Assembly (NCBI RefSeq): GCF_020510565.1
Contig: NZ_CP075189.1
Span: forward strand, 2,774,501 to 2,838,500
Source of the DNA: Ferribacterium limneticum
Lineage (GTDB): Bacteria > Pseudomonadota > Gammaproteobacteria > Burkholderiales > Rhodocyclaceae
DNA length: 64,000 bases
Direction of reading: 5' to 3'
A program made the translations under genes and the position numbers. Positions 18,273 through 27,497 of the stretch are shown here, one piece after another; the stretch's first letter is position 1; every line of letters starts with the position of its first letter. The notes under the pieces were generated by a model. That model ran no database searches. It saw only the letters and a program-made list of their open reading frames with translations, and was not told where the DNA came from.

Positions 18273-18302
18273 GGTCCGGCATTTATGCCGGACCATTTTT
18301 TT
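18273..18302 (+). terminator. Leader hairpin 2 with T-tract
   Basis: GGTCCGGCAT (18273-18282) and ATGCCGGACC (18285-18294) are perfectly complementary, followed by ATTTTTTT ending 22 nt before the ETF-QO start. It shares its GGTCCGG core with hairpin 1 about 78 nt earlier. Premature termination or attenuation of ETF-QO expression is possible. Confidence 0.65.
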
Positions 18303-18323
18303 GAATTGCGACAACAAGGCATC

Positions 18324-19970
18324 ATGCAACGCGAATCCATGGAATTTGACGTCGTTATCGTCGGCGGCGGCCCGGCCGGTCTGGCCGCGGCAATCCGCCT
18401 GAAGCAACTGGCGGCAGAAAAAGGAACGGATCTCGGCGTCTGCCTGATCGAAAAAGGTGCCGAAATCGGCGCCCATATTCTTTCCGGCGCCGTCATGGAC
18501 CCGCGTGCCCTGAACGAATTGCTGCCCAACTGGCAGACAGACGGTGCACCGCTCAATGCCCCCGTCTCCGAAGACCGCTTTTTCATCTTCTCTGAAACCG
18601 GCGCCACCAAGGTGCCGAACAGCCTGTTGCCCAACTGCTTCCACAATGAAGGCAACTACGTCATTTCGCTGGGCAACGTCTGCCGCTGGCTCGGCGAGCA
18701 GGCCGAGGCGCTGGGCGTCGAGATTTACCCCGGCTTCGCAGGTTCAGAAGTCCTGTTCGACGAGAATGGCGCAGTCAAAGGTGTTGCCACCGGCGACATG
18801 GGCCGCCTGCATGATGGTTCCGAAGGCCCGAATTTCCAGCTGGGCATGGAACTGCACGGCAAATACACCTTCTTTGCCGAAGGCTGTCGCGGCCACCTCG
18901 GCAAACAGCTTGAAGCCAAATTCAATTTGCGCGATGGCGTCGATCCACAAACCTACGGCATCGGTCTCAAGGAACTCTGGGAAATCGAGCCGGACAAGCA
19001 CCAGCTTGGCCTGGTCATTCACAGCGGTGGCTGGCCGATGCAGTCGGACACCTATGGCGGTGGCTTTCTCTACCACCTGGAAAACAACCAGATCGCCGTC
19101 GGCTTCGTCGTCGGCCTTGGTTACAGCAACCCGCACCTGTCGCCCTACGAGGAATTCCAGCGTTTCAAGACGCATCCGGAAATCCGCAAGTTTCTCGAAG
19201 GCGGTAAACGCATCGCCTACGGTGCCCGCGCCCTGACCGCCGGTGGCCTGCAGTCGCTGCCCAAGCTGACTTTCCCCGGTGGCGTGCTGATCGGCGATGA
19301 TGCCGGCTTCCTCAACGCGGCGCGCATCAAGGGCTCGCACTGCGCCATCAAGACTGGCTCGCTGGCGGCTGAAGCCTGCTTTGCGGCACTGGCCGGCGAA
19401 CGCCAGCGCGATGAGCTGACCGCCTACCCGGAGTCATTTAAAAACAGTTGGTTGTACGATGAACTTCACAAATCACGTAACTTCAAACCGTGGATGAACA
19501 AGGGTCTGGCGCTCGGCTCTATCATGTTTGGTATCGATCAGGTCGTGCTGCGCGGCAAGGCGCCGTGGACGTTGCACAACCGCACGCCAGACCACGCCAA
19601 GCTCAAACTGGCGGCCGACTGCGAGCCGATCGCCTATCCGAAACCGGATGGTGTCATCACCTTCGACCGCCTGTCCTCCGTCTTCCTCTCCAGTACCAAC
19701 CATGAAGAAGACCAGCCCTGCCATCTGCAACTAAAGGATGCCTGCATCCCGATTACCGTCAATCTGGCGCAATACGATGCGCCGGAGCAGCGTTTCTGCC
19801 CGGCCGGCGTCTATGAAATCCTGCGCGACGAGAGCGGTGCCAACCCGCGCCTGCAGATCAATGCGCAGAACTGCGTGCATTGCAAAACCTGCGATATCAA
19901 GGACCCGACCCAGAATATCAACTGGGTGGTGCCGCAAGGCGGCGAAGGCCCGACTTACCCCAACATGTAA
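18324..19970 (+). CDS. Electron transfer flavoprotein:ubiquinone oxidoreductase
   Basis: 548 residues from ATG 18324; an earlier in-frame ATG at 18285 lies inside the leader hairpin. FAD motif VVIVGGGPAGLAAAIRLKQL at residues ~9-28 and central GLQSLPKLTFPGGVLIGDDA. The C-terminal [4Fe-4S] site is QNCVHCKTCDIKDPTQNINW with an upstream Cys (RFCPAGVYE). It is inner-membrane associated and passes electrons from ETF (acyl-CoA, dimethylglycine and similar dehydrogenases) to ubiquinone. High GC and third-position bias point to a host core gene. No etfAB lies nearby. Confidence 0.96.
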   Translation: MQRESMEFDVVIVGGGPAGLAAAIRLKQLAAEKGTDLGVCLIEKGAEIGAHILSGAVMDPRALNELLPNWQTDGAPLNAPVSEDRFFIFSETGATKVPNSLLPNCFHNEGNYVISLGNVCRWLGEQAEALGVEIYPGFAGSEVLFDENGAVKGVATGDMGRLHDGSEGPNFQLGMELHGKYTFFAEGCRGHLGKQLEAKFNLRDGVDPQTYGIGLKELWEIEPDKHQLGLVIHSGGWPMQSDTYGGGFLYHLENNQIAVGFVVGLGYSNPHLSPYEEFQRFKTHPEIRKFLEGGKRIAYGARALTAGGLQSLPKLTFPGGVLIGDDAGFLNAARIKGSHCAIKTGSLAAEACFAALAGERQRDELTAYPESFKNSWLYDELHKSRNFKPWMNKGLALGSIMFGIDQVVLRGKAPWTLHNRTPDHAKLKLAADCEPIAYPKPDGVITFDRLSSVFLSSTNHEEDQPCHLQLKDACIPITVNLAQYDAPEQRFCPAGVYEILRDESGANPRLQINAQNCVHCKTCDIKDPTQNINWVVPQGGEGPTYPNM

Positions 19971-19983
19971 ATCATTGAGGCAG

Positions 19984-20009
19984 CCCCCCCCCCCCCGGCT
20001 CCGCCGGGG
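19984..20009 (+). terminator. Poly-C tract and GC hairpin after ETF-QO
   Basis: A run of 13 C (19984-19996) merges into CCCCGG (19993-19998), loop CTCCG, CCGGGG (20004-20009). The stem could end transcription of the preceding gene but lacks a T-tract. Confidence 0.4.
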
Positions 20010-20207
20010 CACCCACCCAAGTTTGACCTATACTTCAGTCTCTGGGTCGCCATCTATTCTTGGGCCAGGGTCGTCTCGGTATCGTCGTTTTCGCGGAGCA
20101 AGGCGGTCACCTCCATGAAGATCGGGGCATTCCAATGCTTCATCCTCCCGCCGCTTAGCTTCGCATCAACCCCATGAAAACCTCTGCCTAGCAACGCAAA
20201 GAACGCT

Positions 20208-21416
20208 TCAGCGCAAACTTACTATGCCGGTCAGGGGCGGCATCGGCTGATCAGTCCGCCAAACCCAAACGTTCCCCTTGCACGCCGCGATCATTTTCTC
20301 CTTAGCCGCTCGCTCCCCGGTATCTATGAAAGCACTAACAACATGTAGAGGAACAGGAGCCGGGCCGGCATCGAGCAACAAGCCATTAGGAAAAGGTACA
20401 CCACTGCGGGCGTCATAACGCAAAGGCTTGATGAAACGGCGTTGTTGTGCGACCAGCGCGTCGACCAGGGGCAGTTCATGCACACCATCAATGGGAATCC
20501 AATGCTCGGTCGTCAACATCAGGCTTGCCGCTTCAATCTCGTAGGTGTATTCGCGGCGTGCACGGATCAACGCAGCCATGACTAGGCGTACAGGGCGGAC
20601 GGTATCGGCGTCCCGCGCCTCGAACAATGGGGCGAACACCCGCTCGATGCGCTCCCAACTGCCCGCTGCAATCAGCAACGGCGCGTCCGGCATGTGACGA
20701 ATCCAGACTCGACGCCCTTGTACCGTTACCTCATTCCCCTTGTATTCGCCAATAACCAGGGCCAACGGCATCTGCCCATCCTTTGGCCGCAACACGGCCA
20801 GTTTCTCACGCCGACGCCCTGCAATCTCCGCCTTGGTGCTTTCGCTGAAAGGCTCTGGCACATACAAGCGCTGGACGAGCGGCACCCCCTTGACAGTGAT
20901 TTCCTCGGCAGCTTCCAACAAGTATTTGCACATCACGCCCTGATTGCGCTTACCCGCCATCGCCGGACTCCAGCGGTTGAAGCCGGCCCGATCGAACAGA
21001 AAATGCAGCATAGCCCGCAAAGTCATGCGCCGGCGCGGCACCTCCACCTCAGCCACTTCTCGCAGCTCGCCACGCTGCACGCTTCTTCCTGCCATCCTCG
21101 TCCAAGGAAAATCTACGCGCAGTTCGACTTGGCCCGACGCTGACTCCAACACGGCATCGCCTATCAGCTCCCCCAGCCCCGATTGGCGGGCTTCGGGTTC
21201 GTAGGAAGGACAGCCCGGATGGTGGGTACTGCCGCTCTCCGGCATGCGCTTGATGACGAAACATCGATGCCTGGCGACATACATTTCCACACCTCCCTCC
21301 ACACACAGGCAGCGTGGGCGCTCGAGCGTGTCGTAAACCTGGGCGAGCGCCTCCTGCAGTTCCGGGGCGTCGGCCGCGATCACTCTTCCACGGATGACAA
21401 ACTGCTGGGAATCCAT
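20208..21416 (-). CDS. DUF1173-type protein of integrative elements
   Basis: 402 residues. I recognise the layout of DUF1173 proteins, which occur on integrative/conjugative elements and genomic islands. The N-terminal part has a Cys/His-rich patch (CLCVEGG, RHRCFVIKR, THHPGCPSYEP) that could bind a metal, followed by a long domain of unknown fold with MAALIRARREYTYEIEAASL. It is 6 nt downstream of a tyrosine-recombinase-like gene on the same strand, which supports co-expression and a mobile-element origin. Biochemical function unknown. Confidence 0.7.
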   Translation of the reverse strand: MDSQQFVIRGRVIAADAPELQEALAQVYDTLERPRCLCVEGGVEMYVARHRCFVIKRMPESGSTHHPGCPSYEPEARQSGLGELIGDAVLESASGQVELRVDFPWTRMAGRSVQRGELREVAEVEVPRRRMTLRAMLHFLFDRAGFNRWSPAMAGKRNQGVMCKYLLEAAEEITVKGVPLVQRLYVPEPFSESTKAEIAGRRREKLAVLRPKDGQMPLALVIGEYKGNEVTVQGRRVWIRHMPDAPLLIAAGSWERIERVFAPLFEARDADTVRPVRLVMAALIRARREYTYEIEAASLMLTTEHWIPIDGVHELPLVDALVAQQRRFIKPLRYDARSGVPFPNGLLLDAGPAPVPLHVVSAFIDTGERAAKEKMIAACKGNVWVWRTDQPMPPLTGIVSLR

Positions 21417-21422
21417 CGCAAA

Positions 21423-22367
21423 TCAGACCAGTTCATTCAGAATTTCCACCAGAGCCGGCCTGGGCCTAGGTAATAGTTCGCGTACGGCACTGCGCTCGCC
21501 AATGCCAAGAATTATTCCAATCTGATCTTCGTCGGCGCCGCGCTCGTACATGCGTGATATCAACGTCAGGCGTGCCGATTGTGCACTCAAGCCCTTCAGT
21601 TCGGCGTAACGAAACAGTTTTCGGTAAATTTCCAGCAAGGCGCGACAAACATGGCGATCCTGGCCGGCCTCGCCGTTGTTGGACAGTATCTTGTAGGGTT
21701 CGCCGTTTGCTAAGAGAAACACCCGGCTTTCGGGGTCGAGGCCTCGATAGACCCCCGGCATGCCCCGACCGTGACCAGATTCGCGCCTCTCCTCGAAGTA
21801 AGCCGCCAGTGCTTCGTCAAGCCGGCTGCTGCTGAAGTAGAGCGGCCGCGACTTGCCGTTGATGGCGGCCTCGGCCCGCAATTCCGATGCTCGACGCACG
21901 GTACCATCTGCCCACAGGTAGTCACGCACCTGGAGACGAGCGATTTCAAGGGGACGCAGACCGGTGGTAAACAGAAGGTAATACAGCGCCAAATCGTGCG
22001 ACGTGCGGCTAGTACGCCCTCTGATGCGTAAAGCACCTTGAGCTACTTCTTGCGCCGACAACACCCGCGCAGGACGAGGGCACGCCGGATTGGGGAGGGA
22101 AAAATTTTCCAACGCAGCCAGAATCGCTTGCCGGTGCAAACGCAGTCGCCGCACGAAAGCAGCTCCTTCCTCTTTGAGACCCTCTACACCGACTAGCTGA
22201 GTCAGTTGGACTGCGAGCGCCTTGATACGTCGTTCAACTGCGGTACGCGAAACACCGAATTGCAGCGCCACTGCTTCATAAGTATTACCATCGATGACAG
22301 CACGAAGCATGGCAATCGATGGCCCTTCGTTCTCGGCATTTTTCCCAAGCTCCGGATTGTCTTGCAT
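21423..22367 (-). CDS. Degenerate tyrosine recombinase/phage-integrase-like protein
   Basis: 314 residues from ATG 22367, which has AGGAGG 8 nt upstream. An N-terminal helix-turn-helix-like region (YEAVALQFGVSRTAVERRIK) is unusual for the family. The catalytic domain shows box I TTGLRPLEIARLQV with its Arg and a later box SARLTLISRMYERGADEDQI. The usual H-x-x-R His is Ser, L-G-H reads L-G-I, and no Tyr is visible in the final helix. It may be inactive or a specialised island protein. Paired with the DUF1173 gene. Confidence 0.68.
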   Translation of the reverse strand: MQDNPELGKNAENEGPSIAMLRAVIDGNTYEAVALQFGVSRTAVERRIKALAVQLTQLVGVEGLKEEGAAFVRRLRLHRQAILAALENFSLPNPACPRPARVLSAQEVAQGALRIRGRTSRTSHDLALYYLLFTTGLRPLEIARLQVRDYLWADGTVRRASELRAEAAINGKSRPLYFSSSRLDEALAAYFEERRESGHGRGMPGVYRGLDPESRVFLLANGEPYKILSNNGEAGQDRHVCRALLEIYRKLFRYAELKGLSAQSARLTLISRMYERGADEDQIGIILGIGERSAVRELLPRPRPALVEILNELV

Positions 22368-22548
22368 GAGTAGCACCTCCTGACATCGCGAACGAGATCA
22401 GCCCGAATATTCGAATACCGACACATCCTTGAACAGACGAAATCCCCTGAAATGGCGCGTGATTTCGCTATCAGGCCTTGGCCTTCGAGGCTGCTCCGCC
22501 TTCGCAGCGTCCCCCATAGGCATGGAAGGTTCGAGCATGGCGTACCCT
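22368..22548. other. Spacer between recombinase-like gene and TetR
   Basis: 181 nt. A minus-strand frame of about 46 codons (from ATG near 22538) ends close to the recombinase ribosome site. It has no family resemblance and is not called as a gene. Confidence 0.35.
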
Positions 22549-23214
22549 TTAGGAGATCCGATAACAGGAACAACCATATGCACGCATGAAGGTATCGATC
22601 ACGACCTTAACCCAGCGATCAATTTGTTGTGATGAAGGAGCGGCATCAGGATGGGTCAAATACAGCAATTGCGGCTCACTACGCACCAAGTTAACGAACA
22701 CATTGGCCGCCTCATCCAACTCAACATCGCCTAAATCGACTTCTCCCGACGTTACAGCACTCGCAAGATGTTCCGCGACCATGGCTGCAATGACGTGCGG
22801 CCCGGCCATGTAAAACGTGGAAGCCAACGCCGGAAAGCGGATCCCTTCAGCAACAATGATCCGGTAAAGGTACGAACCTGGCTCGGAAAGTACGATATCC
22901 AGGTAGGTATGGGCCAAGGCACTCAGAGTCTCTCTAAGCTTCCCCGGTGAAAACTTGATGGCACGTATTGTTTCCTGGAAGGCCCAACATTCGGCCTGCA
23001 CAACTGCCACGAACAAAGCTTCCTTGTTTGCATAGTACGCATAGACAGTCGACTTGGAGACCCCCGCTTCGCGTTGAATCATGTCGGTCGTAGCAGCGCT
23101 AAACCCATGCATGAAGAAAATCTTTCGAGCAGCACGCAATACCGTGTAAGCCTTGGTACCAGGCAACTCTTCCGGCGGCAGAATGGACAGGTGACGCTTC
23201 TTAGCTAACCCCAT
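22549..23214 (-). CDS. TetR/AcrR-family repressor of the efflux operon
   Basis: 221 residues. Helix-turn-helix ARKIFFMHGFSAATTDMIQR and AGVSKSTVYAYYANKEALF near residues 28-68, then an AefR-like C-terminal domain (EAANVFVNLVRSEPQLLYL). Divergently transcribed from the NodT/EmrB/EmrA operon. Two identical 16-bp sites in the shared intergenic region, one near each promoter, are its likely operators, so it probably represses both itself and the pump until a drug-like ligand binds. Confidence 0.92.
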   Translation of the reverse strand: MGLAKKRHLSILPPEELPGTKAYTVLRAARKIFFMHGFSAATTDMIQREAGVSKSTVYAYYANKEALFVAVVQAECWAFQETIRAIKFSPGKLRETLSALAHTYLDIVLSEPGSYLYRIIVAEGIRFPALASTFYMAGPHVIAAMVAEHLASAVTSGEVDLGDVELDEAANVFVNLVRSEPQLLYLTHPDAAPSSQQIDRWVKVVIDTFMRAYGCSCYRIS

Positions 23215-23269
23215 AAAACACTTCCCATATAAGTTTTGACATGTTGATCGTTGATCATTATAGTATCGA

Positions 23270-23285
23270 ACCGAGCGGTACGGTA
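23270..23285. promoter_or_regulatory. TetR operator, TetR-proximal copy
   Basis: ACCGAGCGGTACGGTA, containing the inverted repeat ACCG-AG-CGGT. Identical 16-mer to 23367-23382; 55 nt upstream of the TetR start. Confidence 0.75.
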
Positions 23286-23366
23286 TATTAAATACCCTTT
23301 AAATCGCTACATTTTTAGTCGTCAAGCCAACCATCTCTCTTTTAGTTTTTTTTGATAAAGAAGCAT

Positions 23367-23382
23367 ACCGAGCGGTACGGTA
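23367..23382. promoter_or_regulatory. TetR operator, efflux-proximal copy
   Basis: Second exact copy of ACCGAGCGGTACGGTA, here within the longer inverted repeat TACCG-AG-CGGTA, 33 nt before the NodT start. The 97-nt spacing between copies is close to nine helical turns, compatible with looping. Confidence 0.75.
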
Positions 23383-23415
23383 CGTTTATTAAAGCACCAC
23401 CTACAGGAAACTCAA

Positions 23416-24885
23416 ATGACATCAAGACCGGTAACACAAATACTGCTACCAGTTCGAAACATATTTGGTGTGCTTGCATGCATCTCCGCTCTAACAGCTT
23501 GCACAGTAGGTCCCGACTACCTTCGGCCAGACAGCGGATTGCAAGAAGCTGTATTGCTTCCCAGACCCGAGTACTCGGGAAGTTCACCGATATCTCATAC
23601 CGAAGTTCCTGCCCTGTGGTGGTCATTGTTTAACGACCCCCTTCTGATGGAGTTCGAATCACGAGCATTGCTATCCAATCTTGACCTCCAGATAGCGACC
23701 AATCGAATTGAACAATCACGTGCGCAGCTGGGGATAACAGGCGCCGACTTACTCCCCAGCATTTCTGCTAGCGCGAGCTATGCTCGGGAAGCGATAAGCC
23801 AACATGGATATTTTGCCGCGTTAGGCGCCCCTACCACGCCAAACAATTTCTGGCAGATCGGCTTCGACGCCACCTGGGAACTTGATTTATGGGGCCGAGC
23901 CCGCAGGGCAAATGAAGGTGCCGCCGCAACACTGGAAGCGACAACCTATGAGCGCGAGGCTTTTCGAGTGACGCTGGCAGCCGAAATTGCGAGATGCTAT
24001 TTGCAAATACGCGGCACGCAGGCTCAGCTTGATATCGCAAACCAAAACCGGACGATAGCCGAGAGAACACTCGACTTGGTGGAAAGCCGCCAGCGCAACG
24101 GCATTGCCACCCGTTTTGAAACATCATCCGCTCGTGCACAGTTGGCAACAATTAATGCCGCGATCTCGGAACAAACGCAGCGCCGCAACGCATTAATGAA
24201 TGCCCTGGCATTACTGTTGGGCGAAAAGCCGCGAGCATTGGACGCCCAGTTACGGCAGGCCATGCCTATTCCATCGCTGCCCAGCGAGGTTCCGGTAGGC
24301 ATCCCATCCGAGCTCGCGCGCAGACGACCAGACATCCTACGTGCAGAGGCCCAGCTCCACGCCGCAACTGCCAGCATTGGCGTTGCCAAGGCTGACTTTT
24401 ACCCACGCATCGGACTCAGAGGACGTATCGGCGCGGAAGCTTTTGAAAGCGGAGATCTCAGCAGTTGGGATTCCCGGCTCTTCTCAGTCGGTCCGACCGT
24501 CTATCTTCCAATCTTCCAGGGAGGTAGGCTGACCCAACGTCTCGCGCTGACCGAGGCACGGCAAAAAGCCGCAGCCCTGGCTTTTCGGCAAACAGTTCTG
24601 CTGGCTTGGCATGAAGTGGACAACGCCTTGGATGCCTGGGCTGCTCAGCAACGCGAACACGAGGAACTTCTCCTCGCCTACGAGCAGAACAAACAAGCCT
24701 TACAGGTTGCCGAAAGGGCCTACCAGGAAGGGGCAGGGGATTACCTCGGCGTACTGACAACCCAGCGCAACCTGCTTTCCAGCCAAACGAACCTAAATAC
24801 TAGTGCCACCAATGCCACGCTTACTCTGGTTAATTTGTACAAAGCACTAGGCGGAGGGTGGAATGTGACAGGGGAAACAAAATGA
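23416..24885 (+). CDS. NodT-family outer membrane efflux lipoprotein
   Basis: 489 residues. N-terminal signal with lipobox LTAC (Cys ~30), then CTVGPDYLRP, the hallmark of OprM/NodT channels. Paired helical repeats follow (ALLSNLDLQIATNRIEQSRAQL; RRPDILRAEAQLHAATASIG). It forms the trimeric outer-membrane duct of a tripartite pump. Its stop overlaps the EmrB start (ATGA at 24882-24885), so the operon is translationally coupled. Regulated by the divergent TetR. Confidence 0.93.
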   Translation: MTSRPVTQILLPVRNIFGVLACISALTACTVGPDYLRPDSGLQEAVLLPRPEYSGSSPISHTEVPALWWSLFNDPLLMEFESRALLSNLDLQIATNRIEQSRAQLGITGADLLPSISASASYAREAISQHGYFAALGAPTTPNNFWQIGFDATWELDLWGRARRANEGAAATLEATTYEREAFRVTLAAEIARCYLQIRGTQAQLDIANQNRTIAERTLDLVESRQRNGIATRFETSSARAQLATINAAISEQTQRRNALMNALALLLGEKPRALDAQLRQAMPIPSLPSEVPVGIPSELARRRPDILRAEAQLHAATASIGVAKADFYPRIGLRGRIGAEAFESGDLSSWDSRLFSVGPTVYLPIFQGGRLTQRLALTEARQKAAALAFRQTVLLAWHEVDNALDAWAAQQREHEELLLAYEQNKQALQVAERAYQEGAGDYLGVLTTQRNLLSSQTNLNTSATNATLTLVNLYKALGGGWNVTGETK

Positions 24886-26456
24886 CCGCTGCGGCACTGC
24901 AAGAACATGCTCATGCGCCTCGTCACCAGGCACATCCAGCCAATCTATCAGTGAGGGCCATGGCCGGCCTGCTTGGAATTTTCATTTCCGCAATGATGGC
25001 TGGGCTCAACAATCGCGTTGGCGCGTTAGGCTTGGCCGATGTACGCGGAGCACTAGGCTTTGGTTTAGACGACGCATCCTGGCTTACCACTTTCTACGCG
25101 GCTGGTGAGTTAATTGCCACGCCATTTGCAACCTGGTTTGCAATCACCTTGTCCGTGCGGCGCTTCCATCTTCTGATGGTAAGCATTTGTGCAGGGATTG
25201 CCGCGCTATTGCCCTTCGTTCACGACCTGAATCTATTGATTGGCCTCCGCTTCCTGCAGGGGATGAGTAGCGGTGCCTTGATTCCGGTTCTCATGATGGC
25301 AGCGCTCAAGTTTCTTCCACCTCAAATTCGCTTGCATGGTCTGGCACTGTATGCAATGACCGCTACTTTCGCCCCCAACCTCGCCATGTGGCTTGCCGGG
25401 CAATGGACCGATGAATTGTTCGATTGGCGATGGCTTTATTGGCAAAGCATACCCCTCTGCGTCCTTGCCGGGGTGCTCGTTGGCTGGGGTTTGCCCCATG
25501 ACAAAATACAGACCAGACGGTTCAAGGAAGCCAACTGGCTTGGCCTGGCATTCGGCAGCGCCGGCCTAGCCTTGCTAAGCATAGCCCTCGATCAGGGCGT
25601 GAGGCTGGACTGGTTCAATTCCCCCTTGGTCACACTCTCGCTTGTCGTCGGCTTGACACTTTTCGTCATCTACCTACTGACAGAATGGTTTCACGAGGCC
25701 CCATTTCTCAAACTACAACTCCTTGGGCGCCGAAATCTTTGGCTGGGTTCCAGCATCTTCGTCCTGTTACTGGTGACGCTGGTATCGGGTTCTCAGCTGC
25801 CGGCAAATTATCTGGGAGGCATCCAAGGTTATCGCAGCTTTCAAACGGCCCCTGTTGGATTGCTGATCGCCCTTCCTCAACTTGTTCTAGGATCAATGGT
25901 TGCATTTCTCCTCTACAAGAAGTGGGTGGACGCACGCATTGTCTTCGTACTAGGACTCTCATTGATTGCCTTGGCGTGCTTTTCGGGCGCACAGCTCACC
26001 GCGGAATGGAACCGAGACCAATTTCTCGTTACTCAGCTCCTTCAGGCCTTTGGTCAGCCCATGGCCATCGTTTCTCAGCTCTTCCTCATGACCAGCGTCG
26101 TGCATCCCAATGAGGGCCCTTATTTCTCGGGGACGATCAACACGCTGCGGGCATTCAGCTCGCTAATCGGCGGAGCGACGATTGGGCAATTGCTGGCAGT
26201 ACGCAGCCGATTTCATTCGGAAATGCTGCTTGACCGAGCTGCCCAAGCCAGCAACTGGGTAGCGCAATCGCCAGACTCCACCCAACTGATGAACATTGTC
26301 AGCCAACAGTCAGTGGTGCTGTCGGTGGCAGATGCCTACCGGGTTTTAGGCGTTCTCGCCCTACTCCTGATTCCGCTCGTACTTCGGCTGACCTATATCC
26401 CAGCCCCTGACCTCAGCGCCACACATCCTACCCCTTCACCCTCTTCACACGGATAA
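24882..26456 (+). CDS. emrB: EmrB/QacA-type MFS drug transporter (DHA2)
   Basis: 524 residues from ATG 24882, which overlaps the previous stop by ATGA. About 14 hydrophobic segments as in DHA2-family drug:proton antiporters, with GLRFLQGMSSGALIPVLMMA matching the conserved helix-4/5 motif region. With the EmrA-like adaptor and NodT channel it exports hydrophobic toxic compounds. The operon lies between catabolic clusters, so export of aromatic or terpenoid substrates is possible. Confidence 0.9.
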   Translation: MTAAALQEHAHAPRHQAHPANLSVRAMAGLLGIFISAMMAGLNNRVGALGLADVRGALGFGLDDASWLTTFYAAGELIATPFATWFAITLSVRRFHLLMVSICAGIAALLPFVHDLNLLIGLRFLQGMSSGALIPVLMMAALKFLPPQIRLHGLALYAMTATFAPNLAMWLAGQWTDELFDWRWLYWQSIPLCVLAGVLVGWGLPHDKIQTRRFKEANWLGLAFGSAGLALLSIALDQGVRLDWFNSPLVTLSLVVGLTLFVIYLLTEWFHEAPFLKLQLLGRRNLWLGSSIFVLLLVTLVSGSQLPANYLGGIQGYRSFQTAPVGLLIALPQLVLGSMVAFLLYKKWVDARIVFVLGLSLIALACFSGAQLTAEWNRDQFLVTQLLQAFGQPMAIVSQLFLMTSVVHPNEGPYFSGTINTLRAFSSLIGGATIGQLLAVRSRFHSEMLLDRAAQASNWVAQSPDSTQLMNIVSQQSVVLSVADAYRVLGVLALLLIPLVLRLTYIPAPDLSATHPTPSPSSHG

Positions 26457-26462
26457 CATGCC

Positions 26463-27497
26463 ATGGCTCTCCCCAAAAAAACGAAGGTCTTCATTGCCGT
26501 AACACTAGCCACATTGGCCATCGGCAGCACCCTTTACTTCAACCGCCTGGAATCCAGCGCATCGACCCAATCGACAGATGACGCTTACGTCCAGGCTGAC
26601 TTTACGAGCGTGGCACCGCAAATATCGGGAACCGTCGACCATGTCCTTGTTGAAGACAATCAGGCTGTAAAGGCGGGTGATCTACTTGCCACGATTGACG
26701 ACAAAGATTTTCAAATTGCGGTCGACTCGGCAAAAGCCCAATCGGCGGGCGCTCAAGCAAGCATAGCCAGCCTTCAGGCACAACTTGTGCGACAAGAATC
26801 CACAATTCAGCAATCACAGGCAGCGGTTGCGGCAGATGAAGCCGGCTTGAAACTGGCCAAGGCCAATCAGGTCCGATATCAAAACCTGGCAACGGATGGC
26901 TCAGGTTCCGTACAAGCCCTGCAACAGGCAGAAGCACAGCTAAGCATCCAGCAAGCCAGCATGGTAAAGAATCAAGCCGGTCTTCTAGCCAGTCGGCAAC
27001 AGATAGACATCCTCCGCGCCGATCTAGACAAGGCAACGGCGGCCTTGAAGCAGGCGCAAGCAGCCCAGGCTGCTGCTGAACTGAAACTTTCCTACACTCG
27101 GATCACTGCGCCAGTAGATGGCGTAGTCGGACAGAAGGCGGTTCGAGTCGGCGCATATGTGAACGCGGGAAAACCATTGCTCGCAGTCGTACCCCTCGAT
27201 GCCATCTACATTACCGCCAACTTCAGGGAAACACAGTTAGCAAACGTACGCCCAGGGCAAGCAGTTGAAATCAAAGTCGACGCATTCCCGGGCGATGCGC
27301 TGAGAGGAAAGGTCGACAGCCTGGGGCCAGCCAGCGGAGTCAGCTATTCCGCTGTACCTCCCCACAATGCAACAGGCAATTTCACGAAAATTGTTCAACG
27401 CTTACCCGTGCGTATCAGCATAGAACCAAACCAGAAACCCGCTACGAGCTTGAGGGTGGGCATGTCCGTCACACCTACTATTCATATCGCCGAATGA
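26463..27497 (+). CDS. emrA: EmrA/HlyD-family periplasmic adaptor
   Basis: 344 residues. A single N-terminal membrane segment (about 8-26), then TDDAYVQADFTSVAPQISG and VEDNQAVKAGDLLATID (lipoyl-like half-motif), a long coiled coil rich in Ala/Gln, and the second half LSYTRITAPVDGVVGQKAV. It bridges the EmrB pump to the NodT outer-membrane channel. It starts 6 nt after emrB; last gene of the operon. Confidence 0.93.
   Translation: MALPKKTKVFIAVTLATLAIGSTLYFNRLESSASTQSTDDAYVQADFTSVAPQISGTVDHVLVEDNQAVKAGDLLATIDDKDFQIAVDSAKAQSAGAQASIASLQAQLVRQESTIQQSQAAVAADEAGLKLAKANQVRYQNLATDGSGSVQALQQAEAQLSIQQASMVKNQAGLLASRQQIDILRADLDKATAALKQAQAAQAAAELKLSYTRITAPVDGVVGQKAVRVGAYVNAGKPLLAVVPLDAIYITANFRETQLANVRPGQAVEIKVDAFPGDALRGKVDSLGPASGVSYSAVPPHNATGNFTKIVQRLPVRISIEPNQKPATSLRVGMSVTPTIHIAE

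Noticed and set aside
18544..19236. Second plus-strand frame inside ETF-QO
   Set aside because: Ser/Ala/Pro/Arg-rich, typical of an alternative frame in high-GC coding DNA.
22398..22583. Small minus-strand frame upstream of the recombinase-like gene
   Set aside because: No motif and it overlaps the end of the TetR gene; not enough to call a gene.
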